Positions 10,960-20,925 of a DNA stretch of 64,000 nt are shown here, in pieces. Below the pieces are notes generated by a model. That model saw nothing but the letters and a program-made list of their open reading frames with translations. It was not told the origin of the DNA and ran no database searches. Origin of the DNA: Selaginella moellendorffii (lineage: Eukaryota > Streptophyta > Lycopodiopsida > Selaginellales > Selaginellaceae); contig NW_003314307.1 of NCBI RefSeq assembly GCF_000143415.4, positions 1,034,952-1,098,951 of the forward strand, given 5' to 3'. The number at the start of each line of letters is the position of its first letter. Position 1 is the stretch's first letter. The position numbers and the translations under genes were made by a program.

Positions 10960-12259
10960 TTACTTCCTTCGCCTACGAGGACCTTTTTCTTCGGAATCAG
11001 ACTCGACTTCCTTGACCAGCTGCTGCTTGTTCTCGTTCTCCTCCATTCTCAGCTTCCGGAGATCGCCTTCGATGGTTCCTTCTTCCGGAATCGACCTCGA
11101 CTTAAGCATTGCTACCACCTCATGCATCGTTGGCCGGTGCTCTGGCAAGTTCTGTGCGCACAAGGCGGCAACCTGGATCATCCTCGTCAGCTCTTCTCCG
11201 TCATACTTCCCCTCCAGCTTGGGATCCGCGAGCTCGTCGAATCTTCGCTCCATCACCAGCGGTGCGGCCCACTGGATGATGCTCCGCTTCTTGCCGGGAC
11301 CAATCTTCTCGATCGGCTTTCTACCCGTCACCAGCTCCAGCAGCAGGATTCCAAAGCTGTAGACGTCGCAGCTCTCCGAGACTTTCCCCCACATTGCGTA
11401 CTCAGGTGCTAGATATCCCAGCGTGCCTTTGACGCGGGTGGTGAGATGAGTGACGCCGTCAGGGATGAACTTGGCGAAGCCGAAGTCGGCAACCTGAGCT
11501 TGGAAGTTCGAGTCGATGAGTATGTTGCTGGCTTTCACATCTCGGTGTATGATATGTGGATTGGCAGTGTGATGCAAGTACCTGAGAGAGCCACACAGGA
11601 GAGAAGAAAAGAAGGTATGCACGAAGCTGTAAGAGGTTTGAAAGAAACTTACGCTAATCCTTCTGCAGAACCGATGGCGATTTCCACTCGCTTCCTCCAG
11701 TCGAGGAGCTTGTCCGACGAGAAGTGACCGTGGAGGTGCGACAGAAGGCTCAGGTTTGGCATATAGTCGTAGACGATCAATCTCTCCTCGCCCTCAGCGC
11801 AGTAGCCACGCAGCTTTAGCAGGTTTTTGTGATGCAGCCGTCCCAACGTCTCAACTTCCACTGCGAATGACATCTCGTTGGTGGTGTTCATCACTTTGAG
11901 CCTCTTGACGGCGATCTGGAAACATGAGGTAGGGAGAGAGACTCAAGGCTCTTCTTTTGCTGCTAATCAAAGTTTTATTTTTTCACCTCAGATTTGTCGC
12001 CAAGCTGGCCGTAGAAGACGCTCCCAAAGCCCCCCTCGCCGAGCTTATTCTCATAGCTGAAGTTGTTCGTGGCGAATTGCAGCTCCTTCAAGCTAAAAAT
12101 CTTCCACGTCCTGGCGCTCTCGTCGTCGTCCCTGGACAAAAGCCCCTCACGGGTATGAATTCTGCTGGCCGGCACAGAATCAATCAATCCCTTTACTCAC
12201 TTCATACTCCTTCCAGCGTAGCAGCATCCGGAGCTCAGCCTTTTGGTTACCCAAGACAT
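10960..12259 (-). CDS. PTI1-like receptor-like cytoplasmic kinase
   Basis: Serine/threonine kinase without extracellular domain, close to the Arabidopsis PTI1-like At3g15890 group by remembered sequence. Proposed first exon 12259-12201 encodes MSWVTKRLSSGCCYAGRSM, whose Cys pair could be acylated for membrane attachment. It splices in frame to RIHTREGLL and the juxta-kinase FSLKELQFATNNFS. Kinase motifs: glycine loop GEGGFGSV, lysine in IAVKRLK, HRDVKASN catalytic loop, DFG in VADFGFAKF, GTLGYLAPEY and DVYSFGILLLELVTGRKP. All key residues are present, so it should be active and is of the RD class. The tail after about residue 300 is charged. Stop TAA is at 10960-10962, 19 bp from the stop of the converging PDF-PPR gene. 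The first exon is inferred from splice phase. Confidence 0.88.
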
Positions 12260-13028
12260 ATTCATTCGCAACTTCATCACTCGCTTGCAACGACTGATGC
12301 TGATGATCATATCCATCGTCTCCTCGCCGTCATCACCATCGCAACAGAAGATGAGAGCCAAGTCAATACAGCGCTTTGTGCATAGTGCAACATACCAAGG
12401 GCCACAGCTGGCCGGGTGCTACACAAGGAACAGTCGAGCGAACGCTATGAGCTCTACCACCATTAAACTAATCGGATACTTCCAAGGAACAGGTTTGCTA
12501 AGACCGATGCTTTGTTTTGTGTCGCTTTTGATTGTTCCCCTGGATCTCACCACCGCTTTCGTGCAGTATTCTCGCTTCTTTTCTGGCCAAGGATGTGCAT
12601 AAAACATCCAGGGGGAGCTCGTCGCAGGATCAGCGAAAGAAATATAGAGCGCGGACAAAACTTTTGGTAATTTAGCGGCGCTTAGACGATCTTAACAGGA
12701 TCGAACACGTCCTTCCTGTCCTCGACCCAGGGATCTCGCAGGTACGCAGTGGCAAAGTTGCAATCTAGAAAATCTAGAAGACGAAGACTCTCTTCGTCGA
12801 GTTTCTTCCTTGCAAGTTTGGAAAAGCTACTTGATCCTCTGCGTTGATGGGTTTGGTGTTCTCTTCTCTCAAGGTAATGCTCTTTATATCTTTTAGAGTG
12901 TTCTTCTATTGTATCTTTCAAATACAGATGGAAGAAAACAAGTAAAGCTAAAACAAAAGACTTAAAAAAAGATGAGTTATTAGAACAATTTCTCTACAAA
13001 TATTCAATACACAAACCAGAAAAAAAAT
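12260..13028. other. Intergenic stretch, no confident gene
   Basis: Between the kinase start and the V-ATPase subunit e stop. Minus-strand open frames at 12419-12658 and 12682-12921 lack ATG starts and have no recognised domain. The second ends RDPWVEDRKDVFDPVKIV and could be an exon of an unrecognised gene. Otherwise it should hold the kinase promoter and the VHA-e 3' untranslated region. Confidence 0.3.
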
Positions 13029-13383
13029 TCATTCACCCTCAGAATTGAGAATCGGTCTCACCAGAGGATGCATTTGTGCCATGTACACAATAGCCCACCT
13101 AGAAAAAAAAAAAAAACCAAAGCTCCCATCCAGAATGAAAAAAAAAAAAAGAGAGAGAGAAAGGCAAGAAGAACTTACAAGAGCCAGCAGCAAATTGCAG
13201 CAACAATCACCAATGTGATGTGTAACCTAGGTGGGAGTGTGAGTGAGATTTTGGCCAAGAGGTTCCAATCTAGAAATCTTCTTACAGATTTGCGGAAGGC
13301 CCCTTGTTGAAGAGGACGCGGACACTCACAGATCCGAGCAGCGCCGCAACGAGGAAGACAAGGCTCGTCTCCGCGAAATTCAT
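13029..13383 (-). CDS. VHA-e: V-type proton ATPase subunit e
   Basis: Small Vo-sector membrane subunit of the vacuolar/endomembrane proton pump. Three exons join in frame: 13383-13286, 13226-13179 and 13098-13029, for 71 residues. It reads MNFAETSLVFLVAALLGSVS, then LFNKGPSANL joined to LHITLVIVAAICCWLL and WAIVYMAQMHPLVRPIL. The NRGPSANL-like loop, the CCW motif and the AQMxPLxxPIL tail are diagnostic and match plant VHA-e in order and length. Two membrane helices are evident. Poly-A runs lie in the second intron. Each coding exon is shorter than 100 bp. Confidence 0.93.
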
Positions 13384-13988
13384 CCTGCAAGATAGGGAAT
13401 AGAACAAACCCTAAAATGTAAGCTTTTGTCTTTGTCTCACTTCGTTTGAATTCGTTTGACTTTGCACGCCATTTTAGAAAACCTGTAGTGCACAAAACTC
13501 ACTACGTACTAGTCTATAAACTCACTTCAGGGTCAAACTCAGGGTTCACTTCCATATCTTCATTTAATACCATTTCTTCCTTTTCTTCTTCTTCTTCTCT
13601 ACAAGAGGGTGACGCAGTGGAGGAAGTGCTCATTTGAACAGTCTTCCCATAGGAAGTTATTGTGGCTCTTGGTTTCATATGACTTATGTGAACTGGGATG
13701 TTGTTTGATATTGCTCAAAATGCAGACTTGGAATGGTGGGACTATTTAAAAGCACAAAACGCTATTATATTTGGTGTCTAATATGTTTTTTTTTTTTGGA
13801 CAAAACTCAAGCAACAGATGTAACTCTCCAACAGGATACAAAAGTCAATGAAAGCTATCCGTTGCTTCTTGTGTCTGCAACCACAGTCCACACTCTTCTC
13901 TCCATCAAACAGCTCTCTTGCCGCCTTTTCCCCCTTGGGATGACAATAGCAGCGACTGTTATTACAAAGACCACCACAACGTTTTCAG
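13384..13988. other. Intergenic: VHA-e promoter side and 3' end of the next gene
   Basis: No supported coding region. It must contain the VHA-e promoter and probably the 3' untranslated region of the minus-strand gene ending at 13989. A T-rich run lies near 13788-13797 and a TTC-rich stretch near 13575-13600. No other structure was recognised. Confidence 0.3.
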
Positions 13989-15080
13989 TCACATAGTAAA
14001 CATAGGCTCCAATGCGATTGAACTCTCTCCAGATGAACAGTACCCTTCAATACGTTGTCTCGTCAGTTTCCCCGAGAAGATGTCCACCGCGTCAAGATCC
14101 GCAACCACGTCCACACACGGGAGCCTGGGCTTCAGCAACTTCAAAACCGAGAGAGTAGCACTCATCGCATTCCAACCAACGCGTGACAGGTTGTCGTCCT
14201 TGGCAATAACCTGCATGAATTCACCAACAAATCTTTATGGAGTGATAAATCTTGCGCGCCCAACCCCGAGGACATAGCAATGCAAAGAAGGTGTAACATA
14301 CTTAGCCTCACCGACTCGATAGAAAACTTTGCCGTCAAGAGCATCTGAAAGTGGCTGGATTTCTCCTCCTGCCATAGCAGAAAGAAGGCTACGCATCTTG
14401 ACAGCACGGATATATTTGAACAAGTTGTTTCCCAAGCGGGCGATGGAAGCCCTCAGGCATGTCCTCCTGGTAAGGTACAGCTTGACAAGCCTTGGTACCC
14501 ATCCAGTTCTTTTGCAGATTTTACGTGCCACCGCGAGAGGCAACCTTGCAAACTTCGTCTTCCTAAAGCCAAGGTTTTAGAGATTGTTAGCATGAAGGCA
14601 AACTTACAGTGAATCCTCCAGCTCCAACGAGATAGGCTGCTGCGTCTTTAAGTAACCTGCTTCGAGCGGACGCACAAATGATACTTACACGTTCCTTCTC
14701 TAGAGTTTTAGAAGGAAGCGGAAGGCAGCTTCTTTCTCACGCCCCGTTTCATCTGTGTCGCCGTCTTCTCCGTCCAAAGCATTACCGTCGTCGAGGATAA
14801 TGGTCACCGTCTCAGTCCTACGGACCAAAAATCTAGTAAACTCTCTCTCGTTCGAGCAATCCATGTCGTCAAAGCTTCCGGATCTTTGAGGTAAGCCATG
14901 ACCAGTCCCGTGAATAGCACGTCAAAATCGTCACCCCACAGTAACAAGAAGCGTTGGCTTGAAACATCGAGCTTCCTGCCGAAGTGGAGAAAGAAAAACT
15001 TAGCAACAACAACAGAGAAAATGCAGCTCATTACTTCTTGCCCTTCTTGTCCTCCGTTGGTGATGAAGATTCTTCAATGG
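13989..15080 (-). CDS. Unrecognised multi-exon gene
   Basis: Several minus-strand segments have coding character and splice-like borders but match no family I recognise. One starts near 15080 (AIEESSSPTEDKKGKK) and joins after an intron to KLDVSSQRFLLLWGDDFD. Next come an acidic segment with TVTIILDDGNALDGEDG, a segment ERVSIICASARSRLLKDAAA, then LPLAVARKICKRTGWVPRL, VKLYLTRRTCLRASIARLG and a last exon DDNLSRVGWNAMSATLSVLK ending at stop TGA 13989-13991. Frames around 14800-14870 do not join simply, so exon borders and the start are uncertain. It could be one diverged gene or a decayed one. Introns look short, like those of neighbours. Confidence 0.4.
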
Positions 15081-15419
15081 CCTTGATGCTTCAAAGATAC
15101 AAGTAACGTACCGCAGTGTTGAGGTTGACAGTCGGGGTGAAGACACTCTAGTATAAAAGAGGTGGAGTAGTGAGCCTGAAAGAATGGTGCTTGCATCCTT
15201 CGAGTTGACTCGCTGACCCTTGACCACTTGACCGCCCTGGTGACCGGATAGCGCTGGGCGCCCAAGGAGGCCCGATAATCTTTTATCACAGAGGACTATG
15301 GTGGATCACCTTGGATCTAAGAACGAAGCTCTAGCATCGAAAAAACAAGATAAATCAAGTCGCTCGAGCTATACTGCAAAAAAGCAAAGAAAGAAAAAGA
15401 CGAGGAGTCTCTTCTTCGA

Positions 15420-17230
15420 TCACAGCACCTCGTCCTCCTCTTTTCTCTCCTTCCTGGCCAACAATTGCGCGTTGAGGATCTCGTTCCACACGTCTGGAAC
15501 ACCCGGCAAGCACCAGTGCAAGCAGTCCTGGATCCCCGGCCTGGCATTCGCAGTGAATCGCGAGAGGTGAGCTTCTCCCCGGAACTGCGACAGGTGCGTG
15601 ATGTTCAACAGCTCCACCCTGGTGTTGGCCACCGCTTCCTCGGACAGCACGTCCCTCGACGGCCTGTTTGAGACGTCCACCCCGAAAGCTTTGATGTTGT
15701 CGCAGCGCCCACCCGAGTTCCAGTCCCCGTTCATGAAGTGCCTGGGCGAGAGAGCCGTGAGAACGCCTCGGAGCTCCGGCCTAGCACCGATCTGCCTGTC
15801 CAGCCACCTCACCACCTTCTTCACCGCAAACTGGTGCGAGTAGCTCACCGATGCGAAGCGGGAGCCTTTGAGCGCCACCTTCTTCCCACCAACGTACATC
15901 TCCCACTTGTTCCCGTTTATCTTCCCCGAGTTCCAGTGGTGTCCCGTGTTGAGGATCACCAGATCCATCCGAGCTACGTTCCTCTTGAGGAAATCCACCG
16001 GCCTGTCCAGATGCATCGCCGCAGCCGAGCTCGGATCGGTCACGTTGTAGAGCTTGATCTTGCAGAGACTAGCCGACCAGTAGAAGAGGATGGTGGTGTT
16101 CGTTTCCGTGAACCTGTATGCCCAGCCATTTGGTCGGAGAGACCATGTAGGCCGCTTGTCGAAACCATACTCCTGTCCAGCATCGGTCGCTACCATGTCG
16201 TCTTTGCCTCGCGTTATCATGCACAAAAGTGACTGAAACTGTTGCCGGCCCAGAGAATCCCCCACGAAAGCGATTGTTTTGTTCTTCCATCTGTTATCGG
16301 ATGATGTTTATTATTAGTAGAAGAACACACTTAGAGAAGCATTTTTACCTTGAGAGAAAAGCCCGGCCATCAAAAGGCGGAAGATCACATCCTTGAGGTT
16401 GCCATCTATACTTCTCGTAATCGAAGTCCTTCCTTCCCTGCACCTTGCAGGCCCACATCGAGGAAAGAAACTGCGAGCACATTTCGCCCGAGTAAAGTGG
16501 TCTGTTCGAGTCGTTCAACCATTTTCCCTTTGAGTAATCACACTGTGGAACTGAAACAATGAATAGTTTAGAGACAAGATGAAAGAAAAACAAATTAAGT
16601 AGTTCAGTACCTTGCTTGTAAACTTCCCTAACAGGAGACGCTTTCCTTGTAGCAAGCTCTGGGAAAAAGTAAACAGCCAAACTTTAGAAAAAGAAACAAT
16701 CGCTAGAACCGAAAACATTCTATAAGATCTAGGAGGGTTTTTTTTTTTGTTTTGTTTTGCGGTTCTAGATTTTTAAATTCGAGGTAGAGAGATTTGCTCG
16801 ACCTGAAACCGTGCTATTTAGCAACTCCATGATGCTGCCATCGTGCGAGACAGCAATCGATTTGGAGAATCTAGATAGATCGAGTGCCCCCGCAAACAAA
16901 GCTACATTCATGAATGCCAGTAAAGGAAAAAAATCTAAAGAATGCTCAGCCTAGAATCCAAAAAGCTGGACAAAACGTACCAAGTTCCAGGCGAAGCCCC
17001 GGCCCCCATGCTCTCGATCCGAGCACACTCGCTGCCGGCGATCCCTCCCACCCGAAAACCACGATGAATCCACACAGCACCGCGAGCATGAGGACAAGCG
17101 CGCGCCTCGCTCGCATCCCATACAAGATCGCTCCTCCTCCGCCGCCTCCTCCCGCCTTGAAATGCTGATCGGAATCCCTCTTTCTCAGCTTCTCGCCCGG
17201 GATCAGCACCATGATCGCCAAGAACCTCAT
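15420..17230 (-). CDS. Trichome birefringence-like (TBL) polysaccharide O-acetyltransferase
   Basis: Golgi type II membrane enzyme of the TBL/DUF231 family, which O-acetylates wall polysaccharides such as xylan or mannan. An N-terminal exon (ATG 17230 or 17212) encodes a basic, glycine-rich cytosolic stretch and a membrane anchor, ALVLMLAVLCGFIVVFGW. Later exons carry the TBL domain (CDYSKGKWLNDSNRPLYSGE, SSMWACKVQGRKDFDYEKYR, WQPQGCDLPPFD). The large exon 16265-15420 has the GDS esterase motif in GDSLGRQQFQSLLCM and the DxxH motif in IQDCLHWCLPGVPDVWNE. Both catalytic motifs are intact. The first in-frame codon, at 17281, is TTG, so the ATG at 17230 was preferred. The acceptor substrate cannot be told from sequence alone. 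Confidence 0.9.
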
Positions 17231-17608
17231 CGCTGCCGATAATCCGCCATCGCTTGCGCGAAATCTTCGCCCGCGCCACAAACCCTAGCTACGACAACAA
17301 AGAAGCCCAGACCCAAGGCAAACCAACGCAACAACTGAAGCTCATGAGACAGGTAAACCATCAATATTTTTACTCGCTACGCGTTCCAGCCATTAACTGT
17401 AGAACGGTAAGATTTTGCAATCACGTACTATACGAATATTCTCTGCCACCTGTTTCCTAACGGCCGGATTCGTAGGGTAAAATGGAAATATCCATACGAA
17501 TATTCATTCTACCTGTCGTGTAACGGCCGGTTACCGGTTCAGCCGGTTTGCGCGAGGCATATTCTAATGCCGTGTTCTTCGCGTTTAGGGTTTTGTTTCG
17601 AGGGGGCG

Positions 17609-17945
17609 ATGGAGAGGAGGGATTCGCTGCTGGTCATGGCGCTGATTTTTGTACTGTGCTTCGTCGTCATGGCAGTGCGTATGCCAGTTCCTCCTTCATC
17701 GGTCACAGGTTTGTGGATCTTGCTCGATATTTCGCGGAATTTTTTTGATTTTGCTAGTGCTAGACGGCGCCGAGGCCAGGAGCGATGTTACCAGGAGCCA
17801 CATCTTAGCTGAGATGGAGAAATTGCGGATCCAGGGCAAGAAGTACACGCCGCGATACTACAAGCCGGGCGCATTCGCTGCTAATGCCGCCAGTGGCAAG
17901 CAAGGGATCCGGCGACGCAAATCTTCTTCTTCTCCAGCAGAATAA
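17609..17945 (+). CDS. Small signal-anchored or secreted protein, unknown family
   Basis: Two exons, 17609-17708 and 17764-17945, join in frame to give 93 residues. The N-terminus (MERRDSLLVMALIFVLCFVV) is a classical signal peptide or anchor. The mature part is basic: SHILAEMEKLRIQGKKYTPR, then YYKPGAFAANAASGKQGIRR, ending KSSSSPAE. A telo-box-like TTTAGGGTTTT lies just upstream (17583-17593). The family is not recognised. Size, secretion signal and the basic Pro/Gly-containing C-terminus would suit a secreted peptide precursor or a small endomembrane protein, but neither is shown. The frame, splice sites and the stop at 17943-17945 are clear. Confidence 0.6.
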
Positions 17946-18194
17946 AATTCCGGGTGAGCCGATCGCCTGCATTGCACCATCGTGTAGATATATGACCGCT
18001 GCATCCATGTATAATATTTTTCTTTCTAAGTCTTTGATGGAGGATTGGTGACACCGATCTTCTCACTTTTGGATTCTCTTTAGAAATTTTTGCTAGGATA
18101 GGTAGGGTGCATCTCTTTCACTGCGAGCTTCCTAGCGCTTGCCGTGATTCTTTTCTAGTGAAAGAGTACAAGCATTTTCTACTGCCTGTCATCT

Positions 18195-19724
18195 TCAAGC
18201 TGCTACAGGCACAGCCATCACTGACTCGTTTTCCAGCGCTGGCCTTTTCACGACTTTGGCAGAAGACCAGAGATCAAGGATCACGTACAGGGGACTACCG
18301 ACCAAGAGTACTGCGAGCTGGATCCAGACTTGAAGTGCGATCCCAGAGTTTTTGGAGATCGGGAACAGGATTCCAATCCAAAAGGTGGAGGCAGCGCCGG
18401 CGGTACCAAGCAGATTGAAAACAGCCCAGATCTCGGGTTTCTGGCCGTGGAAGATCCTAGCAGTGATGGCGAAGACATGGCTCGTGAGAACGCCATCCGC
18501 GATTCCAAAGAGAAGTCCAGCGACGTAAGCCAGCAGCGGTGCTCCCAAGAATGGAATCCCGAAGAAGCAGCCGATCTCGTAGTTGGAGATACGCCGGTGA
18601 TCTTGGAGTGGGAAACAAGCCATTAGTCCTGCTCCGCTGGCTGCTGCTCCCACCAAGAAAGTTGGCGTCCCACAACGTAGGAGATCCGACAACCAGCTCA
18701 AGAAAAAGGATCCGATCACTTGACCGATTCCCGTGAAGAACAGGACGATTCCGATGGCGTTTGCTGGCAAAAGCTTGGTGAACTCGCCAGTCCAAAACGC
18801 TGTTTGGCAGCCCAGGTAGCAAGTTATTGGCAAGAGAAGAACGAAGGGGAGCAGCGTCCGCCAGGTCAGGCTTTTCTCTACGTCTTGGTCCAGATCCTCC
18901 AAGCAGGCGGAACACTTGATCGACTCTTCGTCAACTTTCTCTTCACCACCGCCAGAGACTTCGGCTTTGTCAACCCGGTGACCAACTTTGTCAAGTTCAT
19001 CACTTGCCGCTCGATCAACATCATCGACCAAGAGCAAAACGAGAACACCGACGGTCGCACTGACGCTTCCTAGGCCGAACATCGCCGACTGGGAGAGAAA
19101 CCTGAAGACCATGAACGCTGCCAAGTTTCCAACGATGCTGGAGAGCGAGCAGATCCCCCAGAAGACTCCGGTGAAGAGGCCGCGCTTGGAAGGTGGCGTA
19201 CACTTGGTGAGAAAGGTTCCCTGCGCGACCCAAGTCAAGCTCGCTCCAAAGCCACACAGGACGCTGGAGCCGAGAACCATGGACCGGTTTGGCCTGACGA
19301 GCGAAGCCAGATACGTCGCGTGAGCCAGGCCGCCTAGCATCATCGAGCGGAGCTCGCCGATGGAGGAGACGATCGTCGGGGCCGCGAGAGTGGAGGCACA
19401 GAGAGATGCTTGCAAGAGGAACAGGGACTTGTCGCCGAGGTGGCCAGGGAGAAGCGAGGTGATGTACTCGGAGAGAGCGTCCATGGCACTGTAGACGCAG
19501 AAGAAGGAAGCGGCGAGCTTTGCGACGGTGGAGATGGAGGAGTTGCAACTGGGCGATGATCGGGATTCCTTGGAGCAGCAGCAGCATTCTCTCTGGCGGT
19601 GGAGTGATTGGAGCGGCTGGAACCGATCGTTCTCCTCTAGATCGTCCTGGTGGTGGTGGTGATCGTGATCGTGATCCTGGTGATAACTTCCGAGAAGAGG
19701 AGCTTCCAGGATCGACGCCGGCAT
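18195..19724 (-). CDS. UNC93-like major facilitator superfamily protein
   Basis: Intronless, 509 residues, about eleven to twelve hydrophobic segments. The UNC93 family signature is clear in the first half: FFCVYSAMDALSEYITSLLP, CGFGASLTWVAQGTFLTKC, then RGLFTGVFWGICSLSSIVGN. Family members are MFS-fold proteins; plant ones have been linked to potassium homeostasis and stress responses, animal ones to trafficking. The N-terminal cytosolic tail carries an unusual His/Asp run (HQDHDHDHHHHQDD) and a Cys patch (ECCCCSKE). A long acidic loop (DKAEVSGGGEEKVDEES) separates the two halves. The start ATG 19724 is the first in frame. Substrate unknown. Confidence 0.85.
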   Translation of the reverse strand: MPASILEAPLLGSYHQDHDHDHHHHQDDLEENDRFQPLQSLHRQRECCCCSKESRSSPSCNSSISTVAKLAASFFCVYSAMDALSEYITSLLPGHLGDKSLFLLQASLCASTLAAPTIVSSIGELRSMMLGGLAHATYLASLVRPNRSMVLGSSVLCGFGASLTWVAQGTFLTKCTPPSKRGLFTGVFWGICSLSSIVGNLAAFMVFRFLSQSAMFGLGSVSATVGVLVLLLVDDVDRAASDELDKVGHRVDKAEVSGGGEEKVDEESIKCSACLEDLDQDVEKSLTWRTLLPFVLLLPITCYLGCQTAFWTGEFTKLLPANAIGIVLFFTGIGQVIGSFFLSWLSDLLRCGTPTFLVGAAASGAGLMACFPLQDHRRISNYEIGCFFGIPFLGAPLLAYVAGLLFGIADGVLTSHVFAITARIFHGQKPEIWAVFNLLGTAGAASTFWIGILFPISKNSGIALQVWIQLAVLLVGSPLYVILDLWSSAKVVKRPALENESVMAVPVAA

Positions 19725-19812
19725 GCTGGGAACAATGGATTCGATCGATCAAGCGTGCATGCAGAGATTGGTACTTAGAGCCAAGGATCGAGGAAGGCAT
19801 GCAAACGAGGAT

Positions 19813-20925
19813 GTTTTTTTTTTTTTTTTGTTCCTGGCGCTAAAGCTGGAGTTCCGGAAAGGAAAGGCCAGGTGACTGGAAGACGAAGACGGAATGTGTG
19901 GTGCAATCGCCACCGTTGGACTTGCCCGAGTTGATCGGACGGTCGTAAGTTTGGCGGTCGCAGTCTAACGTTATTCCATTGATGGTTCGTTTTATCCAAT
20001 GTGATGGATCGATTCATGTCAAGACACAACATAGATTCGATCGCAACATTCACGGCATGAGGAGACAAACTAACAAGTTGTGTCGGTAGCATTCTTTTCG
20101 GAAGCGATCGACGCAATGTTGGTGTCATCCCCGCCCCTTGTAAAATATCCACAATCGGACCATACTATGATCTTTGGTTGCCCGAAAGGAGAGGTTTGAT
20201 ATATGGCAAAGTCTGCGCAACTTTAGCCTGACGTGCCAACTAACAATACTTTTTTTCTCTAGGGTAAAGTCAGCTGAATGGCAGCATTGTGACCAGATTC
20301 ATTGAATGCCCTGGACGACGACTTTCACTCTTCGTGCGTGCATGGCTGGCCCTCGTCACAGTTGGCAATCCCTCCTCTTTATAAGAGCCCTAAAATCTCT
20401 CTAACACGGAGCTTTATAAAAATCTTGCAACCTAAAGGGATTTATAGCACTGTCGGAAGGGGTTTTTGGATTGTGGCCAGGCGCCAAATGATCTCTTCGT
20501 GTGCTTCGAGGCGATCGAGTCATCGATTGGCATAGCAGGCTTGGGCATCGCGGTGAGTGCTCATGCATGATGGCATTGGATTGGATCATAGTTTTGAGAT
20601 CGATCGATCGATCGCGTGATCGATCGCGTGAAGTGATCGATCGATTCCGCTGGTCCCGGGTCCTTTTGTCGGTGTGGTTGAAATAAAGGTCGCGGCGGCG
20701 CCGTGTGTAGACTGGCTTCAGTGGACCTCCCGACTGGGACGTACATTTGAGAAATTTCGTTTCCTGTTCTTGGCAGTGTTCTTGGCGTCTTCGCATATGA
20801 TATGACTTCTTTTGTTGGTTTTTTCCTTGTCCACCCATCGAAAGCGAGAATCTCAACTCTTTTTCTCCGTGTGCGCCAGGTCTAGGAGGAGTTTCTCGAT
20901 CCCTTCTCGCTTGTAGCTCGATCAA
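19813..20925. promoter_or_regulatory. Divergent intergenic region between UNC93-like and SULTR3
   Basis: About 1.1 kb without a supported gene, holding the promoters of both divergent neighbours. Visible items: a T run at about 19814-19830, and a cluster of GATC/GATCGATC tetranucleotides at 20597-20648. A possible TATA box, TTTATAAGAG, lies near 20378. A small open frame at 20302-20535 shows no homology. Confidence 0.35.

Noticed and set aside
12419-12921. Two minus-strand ORFs between the kinase and VHA-e
   Set aside because: No ATG start, no recognised domain and no convincing splice partners; left as unassigned sequence.
20597-20648. GATCGATC cluster as a regulatory array
   Set aside because: GATC strings recur across this genome window, including inside genes, and nothing ties them to a function.
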